Shown here in pieces: positions 10,679 to 23,200 of a DNA stretch of 64,000 bases. Every line of letters starts with the position of its first letter. Positions within the stretch are counted from its first letter, which is position 1. The position numbers and the translations under genes were made by a program. The notes under the pieces are model-generated. The model was given only the letters and a program-made list of their open reading frames with translations, made no database searches and was not told the DNA's origin. Location: contig CM064423.1 in NCBI GenBank assembly GCA_032690845.1, positions 32,696,044-32,760,043 of the forward strand, given 5' to 3'. Source of the DNA: Eleusine coracana subsp. coracana (Eukaryota; Streptophyta; Magnoliopsida; Poales; Poaceae).

Positions 10679-11030
10679 TGGTGCTCATCACCTCGGTGGC
10701 GATGGTCATAGCTGTTGCAATGGGATACAGGAGCAACTCGTCGACGAGCTCTAGTATCCCGTTCGCTGAAACCATGAAGTCTAGCAAATGATCCGCGTCC
10801 TCCAACCACCACCAGCGTGGTGCCTCGGTGGTGGGCACGGGGACCGGAGGCGGTGGCTGCGACGGCGGTGAGCCGGCACGTATTAGCGTCCGCTCCGCCG
10901 TGATGGCGAACTCCAGACTCCCGAAGAACACTGTAGTGCCGGTGGCCCAGAAGGTGGAGAAACTAGCCATCCAAACTAGGGGTGGTTGATGAGTGAAACG
11001 CGCAAAGAGCCCCCTACCTGGCACGTCAAC
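10679..11030 (-). pseudogene. Leader and start of the internal region of a minus-strand gypsy element (copy A)
   Basis: On the minus strand this follows an LTR end (ACTGACA at 11031) with a primer-site-like stretch (TGACGTGCCAGGTAGGGGG) and then an open frame. The frame has a recognisable proline-rich stretch (SQPPPPVPVPTTEAPRWWW) and LEDADHLLDFMVSANG. The first ATG is near 11048. I cannot name the protein; it is probably the leader or gag start of a Tat-like gypsy element. The region ends where the Sirevirus LTR begins at 10678, so the Sirevirus inserted here. The same arrangement is repeated at 41575-41895. Confidence 0.55.
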
Positions 11031-12410
11031 TGTCAGTGTTTCGATCACCGGCTAGTAGAATTTGTTCTAGGGGATGCGCGTTTCGAGTTCGGTAATGGCT
11101 ATGCAAGCGGACACGTGGGACTCTACTAGTTCGGGGAAGTTCCCCTACGTATAGTTCAGGTTGTAGCTCGTGTTACTTGCACTTGGGAGTACAATGGTGG
11201 TGAGAGAAGAGGCTCCAAGTCTCAATGAGTGTGTGTGGGGGGGGGGGGGGGGGGAATGGTCAAATCATTTTTCGGAAGAAGATGGGCCTTCCCCTTTATA
11301 TATCGAGGGGTCGGGTCCATATTACAGAGAGAGGGAGAGAGAGAGAGAGAGTCTCCACGCGCGTTCTTCACAAAGCGGTCTCGATGACGGGGGGGGGGGG
11401 GGCGCCGCTTGTCGATGGCGTAGTCTTTGGTCCTTGTGGGTCCCGCTACCCTTGGTCCTTATGTCTGGCGGCACTGAGCAGAGGCGTGCCCCGATAATCC
11501 GTTGATAGGTTGAACCTCCATGTCCCTGTAGAGGGCGTGTTCAGTGAAAAAGGGCGATATGAAAGGGGCGGTATCATGACGTTTATGCACGGTCAGCGCC
11601 GCTGCTGTCCACCGGGCCGTCCTACATCGCCACTGTTGAGGATCTCATTGAGCCTAAGCCTCAGGCATGTGGCACAGGCTTCCTTGTGATGTCAGACTCG
11701 TTCATCGGTGGAGGGATGGCGGTAGGAGTGGTTTTGCTGGAGGATTTGACCCCCTGATACTATGGACGTACGACTGGTGCGACATTTAAGGCGGGGGGCA
11801 GGTAGTTGTTGACCTCTACCCAACTCGACCCTCTCATCATGGATTGAGTTATCTGGTCGTACTCGTTCTGGTCCACCAGGAGTAGGAATCCGTCTCATCT
11901 TGGTAGTGTAATTGAGTTTATCCTTCCATCACTCCCGTGCGGTCAGTGACACGGGGTGTCATCCCGTCTCCGAGGTGGGGCCTGCTGATGAGAGTTGGTA
12001 GGAATATCATAGGCCCTGCAGCTCTGCGGCTGCCCATGTGGTCCTAATTACTGTGCCGACTGACCCGACGTCCTTATCCCAAGGCATCTGGCTTGGCTGT
12101 GGGGTGGTGCTGGCCCACTTGACTCCAGTTGTGGTTTAGCGGGGTGGTATGATCTCAGGTTTTTGAGGGTTGGCCAGAGTTAATGCTGCCTCGACCCTCG
12201 ATGGGTCGAGCGAGGCGCAGGTGGCCTTCGACCCTTGGTGAGTCGAGCGGTGCGAGCATGGTGCTCAACCCTTGGTGAGTCGAGTGAGGCCAGGGGTGGC
12301 CCCGCACTGCCGCATCGCACCAAGGTTTCACTGGCTCGTGCCGTATGGATGTTTGACCAATGGGTTCAACCGGGGCCATGTGGAACTGCCAGTTTCTACC
12401 CCTGACCAGC
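11031..12410 (-). repeat. gypsy LTR, minus orientation (copy A)
   Basis: The stretch begins TGTCAGTGTTTCGATCACCG, which on the minus strand is an LTR 3' end. It is closely similar to 41896-42603 and related to the complete LTR at 24477-25602. It contains a G18 tract (11237-11254), a GA microsatellite (about 11325-11352), a G12 tract near 11391 and repeated CGACCC...GGGTCGAG words (12190-12290). The far end is degenerate and is overrun by Sirevirus sequence at about 12410, so that border is approximate. Confidence 0.65.
11237..11254. repeat. Poly-G tract
   Basis: An uninterrupted run of 18 G lies within the gypsy LTR. Similar G runs of 9-15 occur at about 11391, 22410, 23029, 30432, 37072 and 43157. 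Their lengths are prone to sequencing error. Confidence 0.9.
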
Positions 12411-13083
12411 ATACAGCCTTCAGAGGACGTCGTTGCACCACCACCTCCTACGACTTCGAGCGCTTAGTTGTTTTTGCCTCTCTTTTTGGTGCTCGTTGCC
12501 AAAGAAGGAGAAGACATAGAGATAGGGGGAGTGTGATTCTGTGTCGACCGAGAGAGAGTAATATTATGATGTATCTAGGGGGAGTATACGTGGTATATAG
12601 GTTTTGGGAGTTAGATACATTTGGATCTTATTTTGATGGTTTTATCGATGTTCGTGGATTTGGATGAGTCATGGTTTTCATTCGCTTGTGTTTGACTCGT
12701 CATGATCTCACTTGGTTTATTTTCCTACATAGTGCCTTGCCTTTCTTTACTTATCCTGTTTGCCTGTGTATGATTCCATGATGATGACTGCTTGCTTTAA
12801 TTCCTTGCATGTTTCATGCTATCGTGTTGCATATCATCATTCATGTCTTGCATTGCATGTCCTTATGCTTTCTTTATTATCCTTGTCATGACATACATGC
12901 ATTATCATTTAGAGTGTGCTTTTCTCTCTTCATCCTTTAGCTCCTGATGATGCTTGATTGAGTAGGACCTTGTTCGTTCTTTATTTATGCCTTTGTGGTT
13001 TCTCTCGATCGTAGTGTAGCTCTTTTAGCCTTGATGTTCTATGTTAAGTAGTGGTTGCCATCAATCACCAAAAAGGGGGAGAT
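12411..13083 (+). other. Non-coding tail of a second Sirevirus element
   Basis: The text TTTTTGGTGCTCGTTGCCAAAG followed by purine-rich GAAGGAGAAG (12485-12520), GATAGGGGGAG (about 12520) and AAAAAGGGGGAGA directly before 13084 matches the polypurine-rich tail of Sireviruses. No pol coding sequence remains. The region holds no ORF I would support. Confidence 0.6.
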
Positions 13084-14068
13084 TATAAGCTTCATGACCA
13101 TTGATGATTGGACCCCGAGCTATGGATGTGTTGGTGATTAATGACAACTATGAAATTATGGGCTAACATCTACACGAGGGTTGTTTATGCAGGAATCATC
13201 TCTAAACTCTACTACAAATCCTATTGATGATGGTTGCCTTGCTGATTGATTACAATGACCACAAACATGAAGGCTTGATGAGCTTGATGGAGTCCAAGGG
13301 TTGATGGAGATGGATCAAGGCTAAGGACAAGCTATGGAGCAAGTGTTTGGAACACTTGTCTAGTTGTTAGGGCTTTGAGTCTATAGGAAAAAATGAACTA
13401 TCAAGGGGTCTAGGTCATGTCTCTTTAAGATCATGCTAGTCGGTGATGTGCGTGGATGCTCGGTAAAATCACAGGCACTAGGTGATAGTGGAGAAGCCAA
13501 GGAGCTGTTGGAAGAAGCCGGGAAATGAAGTCAAGCGAGGACGAGGAGTTTCAGCTTCTGGACAGAGTGACCAGACAAAGGGGTCAGTGGAGACCGGACT
13601 GTACGGTCACCAGGAGATCAGAAAGCAGTCTACGAGAAGTCTATCAGCACGAAGGCCCACAGAGACCGAACGGTACGATCTATAGACCAGACTCCATTCT
13701 GTATGGATGGGAGCTGGGATAGAGGGGTGCAGAAATGGGTGCTCTCTGGAATGGACAGTGATGAAGAGACTAGACGGTCTAGTCTACTGACTGGACGGTT
13801 CGGTCAGTGTGGAGATCACCCAAGGACAAGGAGCTATCACTTCTGGAGGAGGCGTTATAGAGTGACCGGACGGTTCGGTCTGTCACTAGTTTGTATAGCT
13901 TCCGCATTTGCACTCATCATGAACACTAGCATGTATAGGGTCCTGGCCAGCTTGAATTGTTAGGTTGCAACGATTGTCAGGTTCTAGTGGTGTGAAATTG
14001 AAGTATTCAAATTCGTGGTCGGCTTATCGATTCACCCACCCCCTCTCGGTACGCCTTCAGTCCTTACA
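13084..14068 (+). repeat. Sirevirus LTR, short variant (copy C)
   Basis: The LTR starts TATAAGCTTCATGACCATTG, with the usual TG start mutated to TA, and ends CCTTCAGTCCTTACA. Its first 500 bp align by eye with LTR A (both contain CAAGGCTAAGGACAAGCTAT and GAGCAAGTGT). It is about 890 bp shorter than copy A and is probably a related subfamily or an internally deleted copy. Confidence 0.75.
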
Positions 14069-15760
14069 ATGGGTTAGCGGCCACACGGATCCACGTGCAG
14101 CGACCCACTGCCCGCTGCCTTAAGGCAGTGGATCCACTTCCAAGCAGTCCATGGTTGTTCGTGAGTTCTTCCTCCATCCCTGGGTTGTTTCTCCATCCCA
14201 TCTAAAGCACCGAAAGAGGGAAATCTAAGAAGGTAACTCTCTCAAATACTTTTGTTAGCTTCTTTTATTCTTATACGTTGCTTTCTGTTACAATTCTTGA
14301 TTTTTATTACAGTTCTTCCTCCATCCCTGGGTGCTACAACCCCTTGTTGGATGCGTCACATTGGTATGGAGTTTAGTAGTTCGAAGAAAGCTCAGGAATT
14401 TTGGGTCAGATATGGTTGACGAATAGGTTTTGATGTTAGAAAGAGTTAGACAAACATGGGCGACCTTGATGGCTTGGCAACTTCTGGTAAATTTGTTTGT
14501 TCAAATCAAGGTTCTAGAGCAAAAGATAAGAAATTTTGTCACTAAATGTAACCGAGGTCATACAAGAAGAGGCTACAATATTCGTATCGGCGTTACCTTG
14601 GAGCTGCGCTGGTGTGTGATGAGACATTTGAGTGGTTGTTCAACACATTTCTGTTGACACATAACTAAAAGCAACCTCGCACAATTTTCACTGATCAAGA
14701 TATTGCAATGGGAAAAGCAGAAACAGACTAAAAAGGTAATTGCAAAATCATGCCATGTATTACCATTTGCTAAAAGGGATACCATTCTGTCCCTTTTAGC
14801 AAAACGTTATTGTAAGTACAAGTGAATTTACTTACTACCATAACAGATGACTTACAGTTGCTTTTGGATGATGCAAAGCTTTTATAACTATATTAAAAAC
14901 AGAGAACATGAAATGGCTCTGAACTTGGGATGTGATCTTTTTAGTTCTTTGTTGAAATGAATGCAAAGTTTACTGAACATTAATCAGTGATAAAATTGAG
15001 ATATAATTATTTTTTATTAGTGTGTGCTCGATTTTTCAGCAATACGTTTGAAGTACTCTAGGAGTAACTAAGTGGCATACGACGCTAAAGCTTTAGCCTT
15101 TTTCCTCCAGATGTACCAGCTGGTGACGAGAACAGGAGGAAAAGAGCAGACCTCATTTTGGACTGTTAGATTATCGCTGGGCGGTAGAGATGCAGCGATT
15201 ACTTAAGCTGCAGTCACTGTTACCACTGCACCCGATCTTTGTCCGGACTTGAAGTGTTCTACGGTTCTACCTATCTAGTTGACGTTCATGGCAATCAAAA
15301 AAAAAAAAATGCATCCTGCTAATGACAAGTAGGGTTTCAAAAATCAGTAATGGTCCAGTTTCAAACCAGCTGGTTAATCTAAAACAAAAAAATTAACTTG
15401 TTTTGCTACAGTACATAGCTTCGCTGTCAGATAACTGATTAATCGGTAAAACAGGTTTCCTAATTAACCGTTAACTGATTGGTTTCTATGATTTAAAACT
15501 CTGATGACGAGATTTTAGTCTAGCAGCCAGTAAAACAACACAACTAAAAGCACATGAGACATTGACTCACGTAGGGTTTGTCGGCGCTTAATTTAACGTA
15601 AATAGTAGACGAAGCAAATCTTCGATATAGGCGTCATAGTTCGTCGATGAGACAGTGCAGATCGTCACGGATCAGCCTCGAGCGGTCGCGTAGATGGGCT
15701 GCCTAGTAAACTTATTGCCGCCCCTTGTGCAGGCTTCACGACGGTAAAGGTTCGGAGATT
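14069..15760. other. Mostly unassigned sequence with one transposase relic
   Basis: Apart from the FAR1/FHY3-like fragment at 14594-14719, I see no gene. The stretch TTCTTCCTCCATCCCTGGGT appears twice (about 14165 and 14313), a short direct repeat. From 14800 to 15760 the sequence is AT-rich, with no long ORF and no recognised repeat. Confidence 0.5.
14594..14719 (+). pseudogene. FAR1/FHY3-type (MULE transposase-derived) domain fragment
   Basis: In one frame the sequence reads YLGAALVCDETFEWLFNTFL, then LTHN, a TAA stop, and KQPRTIFTDQDIAMGKA. This is the core of the MULE transposase domain as kept in FAR1/FHY3-related plant proteins (pattern GxALLxDETxExFxWLFxTFL followed by TDQDxAMxxA). 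It includes the TDQD aspartate region. Only about 40 codons are recognisable, there is an internal stop, and no zinc-finger or SWIM domain is visible. It could come from a decayed Mutator-like transposon or from a host FRS gene; the sequence does not separate these. Confidence 0.72.
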
Positions 15761-17089
15761 CCGCTCATCCTTTTCCTCGGTGCACGCTGAAAAATAGGCC
15801 GACGTGATGGAAGCAACTCAACACCACAGCATAGCTCTCCAAAGAAGAAGAAGTGGAAGAGAATTTTCAGTGTTATGGAAAATTGGACGTCTCCAGGGGC
15901 CTAAATGGGCACGGCTGCCCTCGAAGAGCTATTTCCTCTCTAATTGCGCTCACTAATTAATAGTTAATAGTAAGGCTGATCTATTAACTTGAGTTATAAC
16001 AATTAACCATATATTAATCCTCTTAATTAGTATAAAATGGTTCAGATTATGCAGGATACGAGTGGCAAAATACACTTTGTCTTGTAGACACGCATGTCAC
16101 GGTCGCTCATTGCAAGTCACAAGTCACGTGAGACAATACGCGAAAAAGCGCATATACGCGCATGCGTGCATGCGTGTGTACTCATAGCTATGCTCTATTT
16201 CTCTTTAATTATTTTCTTTGTTTAGCCATGGATATGAGTGCTGCTATTTAAATTGGTGTGGACCATCATATACTAGCAAGATAAAATTAAAACCAATAAC
16301 CACTTATTGTTTTAGAGTTTTTTCTGAATAACCCATATAAAATAAGCTAAATTCTAACAATGATGAGTGTCCACAACGACTCCGCCTATATACAAATGGC
16401 CTCCTATCTCAATCCGATCAGGGATATATATTTGTTGACGTAGAGGGAAAAAACGTGGCCGTCCATGAACGATTCTTTTAATACCCACGTTACCTTGTAT
16501 ATCATAATAATAGCAACAGAATCAACGAAAAATATCAACCTCCAACAAATTGATACCGTAATCTTTACCTGTTGGTTTAAAGTAAATGTCAATATATGAA
16601 AATCTTAATTAGTATTGTGGAATGGATCATTGTAATCAGTATGCAACGCAAATCTTAATAAGGAGTAATAAGGACAGTTGTAATTGTTTGATTCAAGAAT
16701 GTTTAGGAGCGAAGTGTATAGATTATTCAAAGACAAAACAAAGGTTTAATTTTTAAGGAAAATATCAATGAAGAAATTGAAAATCAGTTCAGTTTTAATC
16801 AAAGCGGGGGCAGTTGCTCGCTGGGGCACTTTTGAGTTTTGAGAACTGCTATATGTACGACTCGGTCGACCCAGCCGTATGCCCAGTTCAAGTGAGTGCA
16901 AATCAACAGGTAGAGTGCAATGCTTTTATACTGGTCGGATGATTCAGTAACATTCGGTCATGTGTACAGCATCTCCGGGTACCTTTTTTTCCACGTGGGG
17001 TTGAGATCACCACTACGTAAACTTTTTTGTATAATTTTTTACGTAAATTTAACATGGCTCATACTTTTTTCTTCCTTTCGAAGTGAAAC
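15761..17089. repeat. 1.33 kb unclassified segment repeated at 62667-64000 (copy 1)
   Basis: From CCGCTCATCCTTTTCCTCGG to AAGTGAAAC this matches 62667-64000 in the same orientation at high identity, with scattered substitutions and small indels. I see no LTR ends, inverted repeats or coding frame that would place it in a transposon class. It includes an alternating CATGCG/TGCATGCG stretch near 16155-16180. The second copy runs off the window end, so the repeat may be longer. Confidence 0.85.
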
Positions 17090-17659
17090 AAGCCCAAAGT
17101 CGAAAGAAGACAAACACTATTGGTCTGTCCAAGATGTGACACGGCTTAAGAAAAACAAATTACGGCAAAGCTACTAGCGCACGTGTCAGCGCACATCGTC
17201 GAGTTAGGCACTCGAGCCACCCCATTTGATGATGATAGGCACGACGAGCCGTGCCGGCCAAGCTTGCGGAACGGGAGAATTTAGAGCACCTGGCCACGTT
17301 CTGTATCTCCCAGGAATCGGTGAACTCTGTAAACGACAGGTCACGAATGAATGGTTGTTGTCAGCCGATTAGTCGGTAGCGCTGTGGCTTGGGTTGGAGC
17401 TAGTGAAACGTGTCCGCCGAAACGGGGAGGAGATGGCGCCGCGCACCTGTGGATAAGCCATGGATCATGTGGATATGACAAGTACGTGGAGCAGTCCTAT
17501 GGCCTAACTGAGGCGAAACACAGAAGCCGTGCTGTGTGGTTGCGGATAGAAAGCAGGTTAGCCCGCGGTGATAACAAAACTGGATCCAAATTGCACGGCA
17601 TACTGGTTTGAGAATAGGACGAAAGATAACGCCAGCCAGGACCGGAGCTGGCTGTTGTC
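17090..17659. other. Unassigned single-copy-looking sequence left of the Mutator-like element
   Basis: Moderately GC-rich, with no repeat match elsewhere in the window. An open frame at 17351-17611 has no recognisable domain and I do not call it a gene. It is the insertion target of the Mutator-like element. Confidence 0.4.
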
Positions 17660-17668
17660 TTGTCCATG

Positions 17669-17850
17669 GCGAGATTTAATAAATAGAACTCTATCATATT
17701 GTCACTTTTTAAATAGGACTATCTCTATTGCACTTAACTATATAGGATAATATCTAATGACCATTCATTATTTAGGATTATATATGTCTCCTAGACAACT
17801 TTTAGATGAATAACATGAAAAGATGATACGAAATGACATTTTTGTCCCTC
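17669..17850 (+). repeat. Left terminal inverted repeat of the Mutator-like element
   Basis: Begins GCGAGATTTAATAAATAG and is mirrored by the right repeat at an estimated 80 percent identity by eye. The pattern ATAGGACT...ATAGGACTATCTC hints at a short internal repeat of about 30 bp. Confidence 0.9.
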
Positions 17851-17859
17851 ACCTTCGCC

Positions 17860-19595
17860 GTGCCATTTCTATGCCAGCGCTTGTTGACATTTCTTAACAT
17901 CGCACTAGAAATATTTCTATCCCTGACAACGGCGCCAGAAATGCTTGTTAACATTTGCTAAGTCACACCAAATAAATAGACTGGGCAAAGCGCCAGAACT
18001 ACTTGTTGGTAGAACTCAACAGATGGTTAGTGTGAGCAAGTTAAATCCGCAAACGCACGGAGATCCCGTTGTAGCATTTTATCACTGGATTACTCTAATG
18101 GTTGTCATTTATAGTTCTCCCAAGAGAAGACGACGGTTAAGAGATAGCATGTTCTAACTAATAATATACCAAGGTCTAAAGAGAGGTAATGATAATATAT
18201 ATGATAGTGGGTAGTGACACACTGAACAATCCAATCTAACATTAGTCCAAAGTCTAGGTTAAGTGGGTTTAGAAGAGTTAAGCTGGATCCCTATGTACTT
18301 CTATACTCCTGTCTATAGGTTAAATACATAAAACGCATACAAGCCTAAGTCCTATGCTAAGCTGAGACAGGGAGGATTAATAAGCACAGCAGTGCTGTCA
18401 CCACCTGCTGGCAATCTCATACTAGGACACATGACAAAAGGTAATTATGTCCATACCGCCACACCTATGCCTGTTCATGGGGCAACTAAGCACTCAAAGA
18501 TATTTATCAACCTAAGTACCATGCTTACATTGCTAAATAATACTCTCGATTCCCGTGGGACTTTGGCCCTTCGGACCAACAAATCGAGAGCAAGAATATA
18601 CTTAACTCTAACTCGACGGATCACGAGTCAAGTACTAGAGAATCATAACTCCGACTCTACGGATCAACAAGTTAAGGGCTAAGACATGCATAACTTCAAC
18701 CCTATGGATTATCCAGCTAAATACTATAGCACACATAACATTAACCCTACGGATTAACGAGTTATGGACTAAAGCATGTCTAACCACATTATGCATTGAA
18801 CGAGTGTAAAAGCATAGATTGACTAGTATAAGTATGTTAAGCATAGAGCAACCAAACATGACTAGGCAACAACCATACAATAGGCACATGACTATCACAC
18901 TAGTATAAAGACAAAGCATAAAAGTAAAGAAGATAAATATATTGATAAAAGGAATAAGTCTTACTAGAGAGGGATAGTGTGGAACTATACTCAAGACTCC
19001 AAGAATAGATCAAGGACCTCTAGTCAGCTCTCCTCTTTCCTAAACTCCACTAGGACCTGAAGACTAAGTGTAATGCTAAAAAATGGATTCTTCTTGGTGT
19101 GTGCGTTGGAGTGGAGCTCTCCCCTTCTATTTATAGAGGGGATAAGTCGGTACTAAGGAGTAACCACCACGAAACTACCATCCACCAACCTTCCAAAGGA
19201 GCTCAGGAATTGACACGTGGAGGCCCGCTAGAATTGGGCTCAAGACTTTGTCGGCCGACCTGGGAGTGGGCCCCCATGGGGGTGTGCTTCATCAAGGTGA
19301 CTGGTAGGTGGGTCCTCTTCTAAATTAAGTCGGGGTTCTCTAGAGGAATCCTATGCAGCCACGTATACTATCCGAGGGAAGTCTAGTTGGCACCGCCTCA
19401 TTGACCGGAATGATGTTACTCCGGATTATGCTTTATTTCTTCACATATATTGTATCAAATCCCTGTATGCACATAATTCTCCAAGGACAAGTGGAATCTT
19501 ATTATTACTAGCTAACATGCAAGTACGAAATGTTAAGTCTTCCAATTTTTATAGCTATATTGACAGTCAAAATTGGTATTTAACGACCGTCAACA
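17860..19595 (-). repeat. Inverted Athila-type LTR with adjoining leader, inside the Mutator-like element
   Basis: On the minus strand the LTR starts TGTTGACGGTCGTTAAATAC (ending at 19595 on the plus strand) and runs to about 18001. It is the same family as the plus-strand LTR at 26531-27885; for example 19100-19330 mirrors 26810-27030. Directly after it on the minus strand lie primer-site-like motifs: TGGCGCTTTGCCCAG (17981-17995), TGGCGCCGTTGTCAGGG (17921-17937) and a decayed third near 17899. No coding part of the element remains. Confidence 0.82.
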
Positions 19596-20150
19596 GTGCC
19601 TTCGCTCTCTCCGTCCTTCCCGGTCACATCCTCGTGAAGAACCTGTGTCCCAAGAGCTCGGCATCACCAACCCGTTGTCCCTGCCACATTGACCTCCTCG
19701 TGCCCCGTATGGAGACTGCCATCGGGTGGGGCCTCATCGCTGATGACGGTGACTCGTCGGTTTTTCGTGCGGTCTGCATTTCATGAGATGCCACCTTGTG
19801 CATGCTGCATGAACTAGTCCAATCCTCCGGCCATGGCGAGCTCTCCTGGGCCGACGTCGCCCGCGTCTCGTGCCAGCCCAACCTAATTGGTCACCTCGGT
19901 GCAAACATAACAAGATGAAGCAGATGTTCACGCCCTCAGTGCAGTCATACCGGGATGAATTGGATGTTGTTGGGGTAGCCGCCGATGTCTTGTTCATGCG
20001 GTAGTGGGATAATCTATTCTCCCTCGATCTGGAAACTATGAAGCTCAGGGTGCTTGGCAAGAATGGTTGCTCCTCCGTACTAATATATCCTTACACGATT
20101 GCATGGTTGCCTTTATTCTTGAGTCCTGGTGGACAAGGTGCATGATGGAG
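19596..20150 (+). pseudogene. Captured host gene fragment resembling an F-box-associated domain protein
   Basis: The plus strand gives LLVPRMETAIGWGLIADDGD, then SSVFRAVCIS and a stop, then LCMLHELVQSSGHGELSWAD. After a frame change it gives SYRDELDVVGVAADVLFMR, a stop, then WDNLFSLDLETMKLRVLGK. A GELSWADVARV-like phrase followed by a DVLFMRxxxxLFSLDLETMKLRVL-like phrase is typical of the C-terminal propeller region of the large grass F-box protein family. The composition is more GC-rich than its neighbours. At least two stops and one frameshift make it non-functional. The F-box assignment is from memory of the family; no F-box itself is present. Confidence 0.45.
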
Positions 20151-20212
20151 AGATGTCACTATTTCAGCATTTTTACCCCCTCATTCACTCTTCTCACAAA
20201 GACGTCACTGTT

Positions 20213-23200
20213 TGTCACACCCATTTTAAGAAGCAAAACGGGTGCAGCCGTACGTGTGCCCAGGATCAAGTTTCACACAAATACAGTACATCATTAATGG
20301 TAAACAGAATAAGTATCCATATCCTTTAATTATTACATCATATCTTTATTACAAAAGGACTCGTAGGTCTAAAAGAAGAGTATATCAAGCAGCGGAAATA
20401 AACTAGTGTAGACGTCCCAAGACTCCACAGGCACTCAATGGTGGACCATCGCCTAGTACTCGCCGCCATCCTCTTCATGGTAGTGCCAGTCTTCTCCTAT
20501 GGCTGAGCAGCAATATGGTATAGCAAGGGTGAGTACGTGTCGTACTCAGCAAGTGGGGGAAAAGATGACATGGGGCTATAGGCAAGAAAGGCTTATAGGG
20601 GTTCATTGCATGAGCTTTTAATTAACCTAAGCATCCTATTTACTAAGTGGAGTCATCCCAACCATCAACCACGGGGTCCTATTCAAGCAAAGTCCAATCC
20701 AAACCACCAATACCAACCATTCCATCCCATAACCAACTAATCTTATGAGGACTCCGGGCCGCTCGTGACCGTGAGCACGGCTATCATGATAGTTTTACAC
20801 TCTGTAGAGGTTGTACCACTTTACCCACAAGTCATGATTCCCCTTATGCCCGTGGACGCGACCCACATTACACACTTCCTCAGGTGTGTGGCAGGGTTTC
20901 ACTACGAGGCTTTTCCAAAGGGTCTCCCAGTACAGGCTAGCCACTAAGGTTCCACTCCCGTCCCTAAATGATAGCCCATGAACAAGCAGCTCATCACCCC
21001 AGGAGCCCCCTCTTGAGCTATTCGGATACAAAGACAGTCCTCTTGACTTCCATTCCCCGCTCTGCCAAAATGCTGCACCGACACTGGGAGAACACCTAAT
21101 TACTAGGCCAAGCCTTACCCATATCAGTCTTGTGATGATACTGTTTTCCTAGGTTATCGCTCCAAGAATCGGTTCCTAGGATCTACAACAAGCCTACCGC
21201 CACCAACCATGAGCCCACGACACCACATCCATTCCATCCGACTTGCATAGATCCCTAAGTCCATGTTTCCAAAAATTACCAATTCTTTCCCAAGTAAGCA
21301 ACTAAGAATGTCTACCCATTGACCGATAAAGTTCTAGTTCAAGGAGACAAGGACAAGATAGAAACTACTAGTAAATCCTAACAATAGGTTCCCAATCAAT
21401 TGACACAAGCATGCAATCCTAAAGTAACATTCACAATAGGTACAAAATGCATCAAGGACACTTGCCTTCGTCCTGCGCGTGTTGTTGCTCAACCACTTTG
21501 AACTCCTGCTCTTGGAGGTCCTCGTACGCTGATCCTTGCGTGCAGTCGTCTTTACGTGTGACAGTACCAGCACAAGCAATTGCATACAAAATCAATACAC
21601 AGCCATGCGATCATGGAAAAACAATATGAGGATGCCATGAATGCATAGGTTATGCTCCTATGATTGTTTTGGCGCAAGAATCACCTAATTCGGAGTTACG
21701 AGTAAAAAGTTATGAAGGTTTGAAGTTTTAGGGCTAAAATAGTAAAAATAGATAGGTGTAGGGACCTAAAAGTAATTTCTAAAAAGCATAGGGACTAATT
21801 TGTAAAATAACAGGGTGAAAATAACCTATCATAAAATCTAGGGACAAAAATGTAATTTATAACAAGTTTAGGGACTAAATTGTAAAAAGACAAGACTAAA
21901 GTATAATTAAAAATAAGTCTAGGGGTGTTTTTGTCAAACTACAAGGCCAAAATAATAATTTTTGTAAGGTACAGTGGTGTTTCTATAAAAATATAGTGCT
22001 AAAATAATTTTTATGAAGTTCACGGGCTTAAATACAATTTTCTAAAGCTCTGCACAAAAACAGGGGCATAAATATAATTTAAATTAAACGTAGGGGCCTA
22101 AATGCAAAAGTCCTAACAATATTCAGGAATTAACTGAATTAATTTAAATCTAAAAGGGGGTGGACCGGGTCTATGGTTTCTGTGGACCCGTGGTCCACTG
22201 GTCCAAGGGCCAGGAATAGAAGGCTGGGGTGATGGTCGCCGGAGTTGGCCGGGACGGCGCTCCGGTGGCCGGAACAGGGGGCCGAGGGTCTCGGGAGAGA
22301 GAGGGAGGTGTGGCGAGCTCATCAGAGGGGTCGCGCGGAGGTGAAGGAGGCCGGGGTGGGGTCTTCGTCGGTGATCGGCTGCTCGAGCATGTTGACGACG
22401 GCGAGGGGGGGGGGGGGTCCAGTGGCGTCGGCAGGCTTCGGGAAGCGGCCCCGGCATCTTCTGGTGCACCTGCGATGCATGACGGCCGATCAGATTGAGC
22501 CGAGGGGCCTCGGAGTGGAGAAATCGCGGTGGTGGGCGGAGCTTACCGGCGACGGGGAAAAGACGACGTGCGGCGATGCCGGAGCGAAGCAGAGTGGGGG
22601 GGGGGGAGCTCAAGCACAGCCGGGTGAGGGGCTGGGGGTCCTCGGGGGTCGAATTTATAGGGAGGGGGGAGGCTAGGGCTGCACGCAGCATCAGGGGAGC
22701 AGAGGCCGGCGGAGGCACTCGCTTTCAAATTTTCGACGGCGGCGGTGTGGGGAAGTTGGGGGAAAGCGGGGAAAGCGGCGCGGAGAATCGCGGCGATCAC
22801 GCCCGGGTTGTCAGGGGACACGGGGCGAGCACGCGAGGGGCGGGATTTGAACGGGGCGACAGAGAAGGGAAGGAGGGCGGGATTGGCGGGAGGAATAGGA
22901 TGACAAGGCAGGCCCACGCGTCGGTGAGAGAGAGAGTGGGGAGGGAGGCGGGTTTGAGGAAAGACGCCTTCCGTGTGGTGGGAGGCTGGCTGGGCCGAGG
23001 CGCTCGTGGGCTGGCGGCCCGAGAGGTGGGGGGGGGGGGGGGGAGAGTGGGGAGAAAGAGAGGGGGTTTCGGGGTGGGCCAAAAGAAGAGTTTTCGGCCC
23101 ATTCTAGTTTTCCTCTCTTTTTCTTTTCCGTTTCTAATTCTTTTCCCTCCTATTTCTATTCTAAATTCCTGGTACTTTATTTAGCAATTAACTAAATGCT

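Noticed and set aside
16140..16185. CATGCG/TGCATGCG palindromic stretch considered as a regulatory site
   Set aside because: Short alternating purine-pyrimidine sequence with some decay in the second copy (63060-63085); no gene is nearby to assign it to.
22113..23184. Several long overlapping open frames on both strands, up to 229 codons
   Set aside because: They lie in the GC-rich part of a solo LTR and are open in many frames at once. The proteins are low-complexity glycine, arginine and proline runs, not conserved in the second LTR copy.
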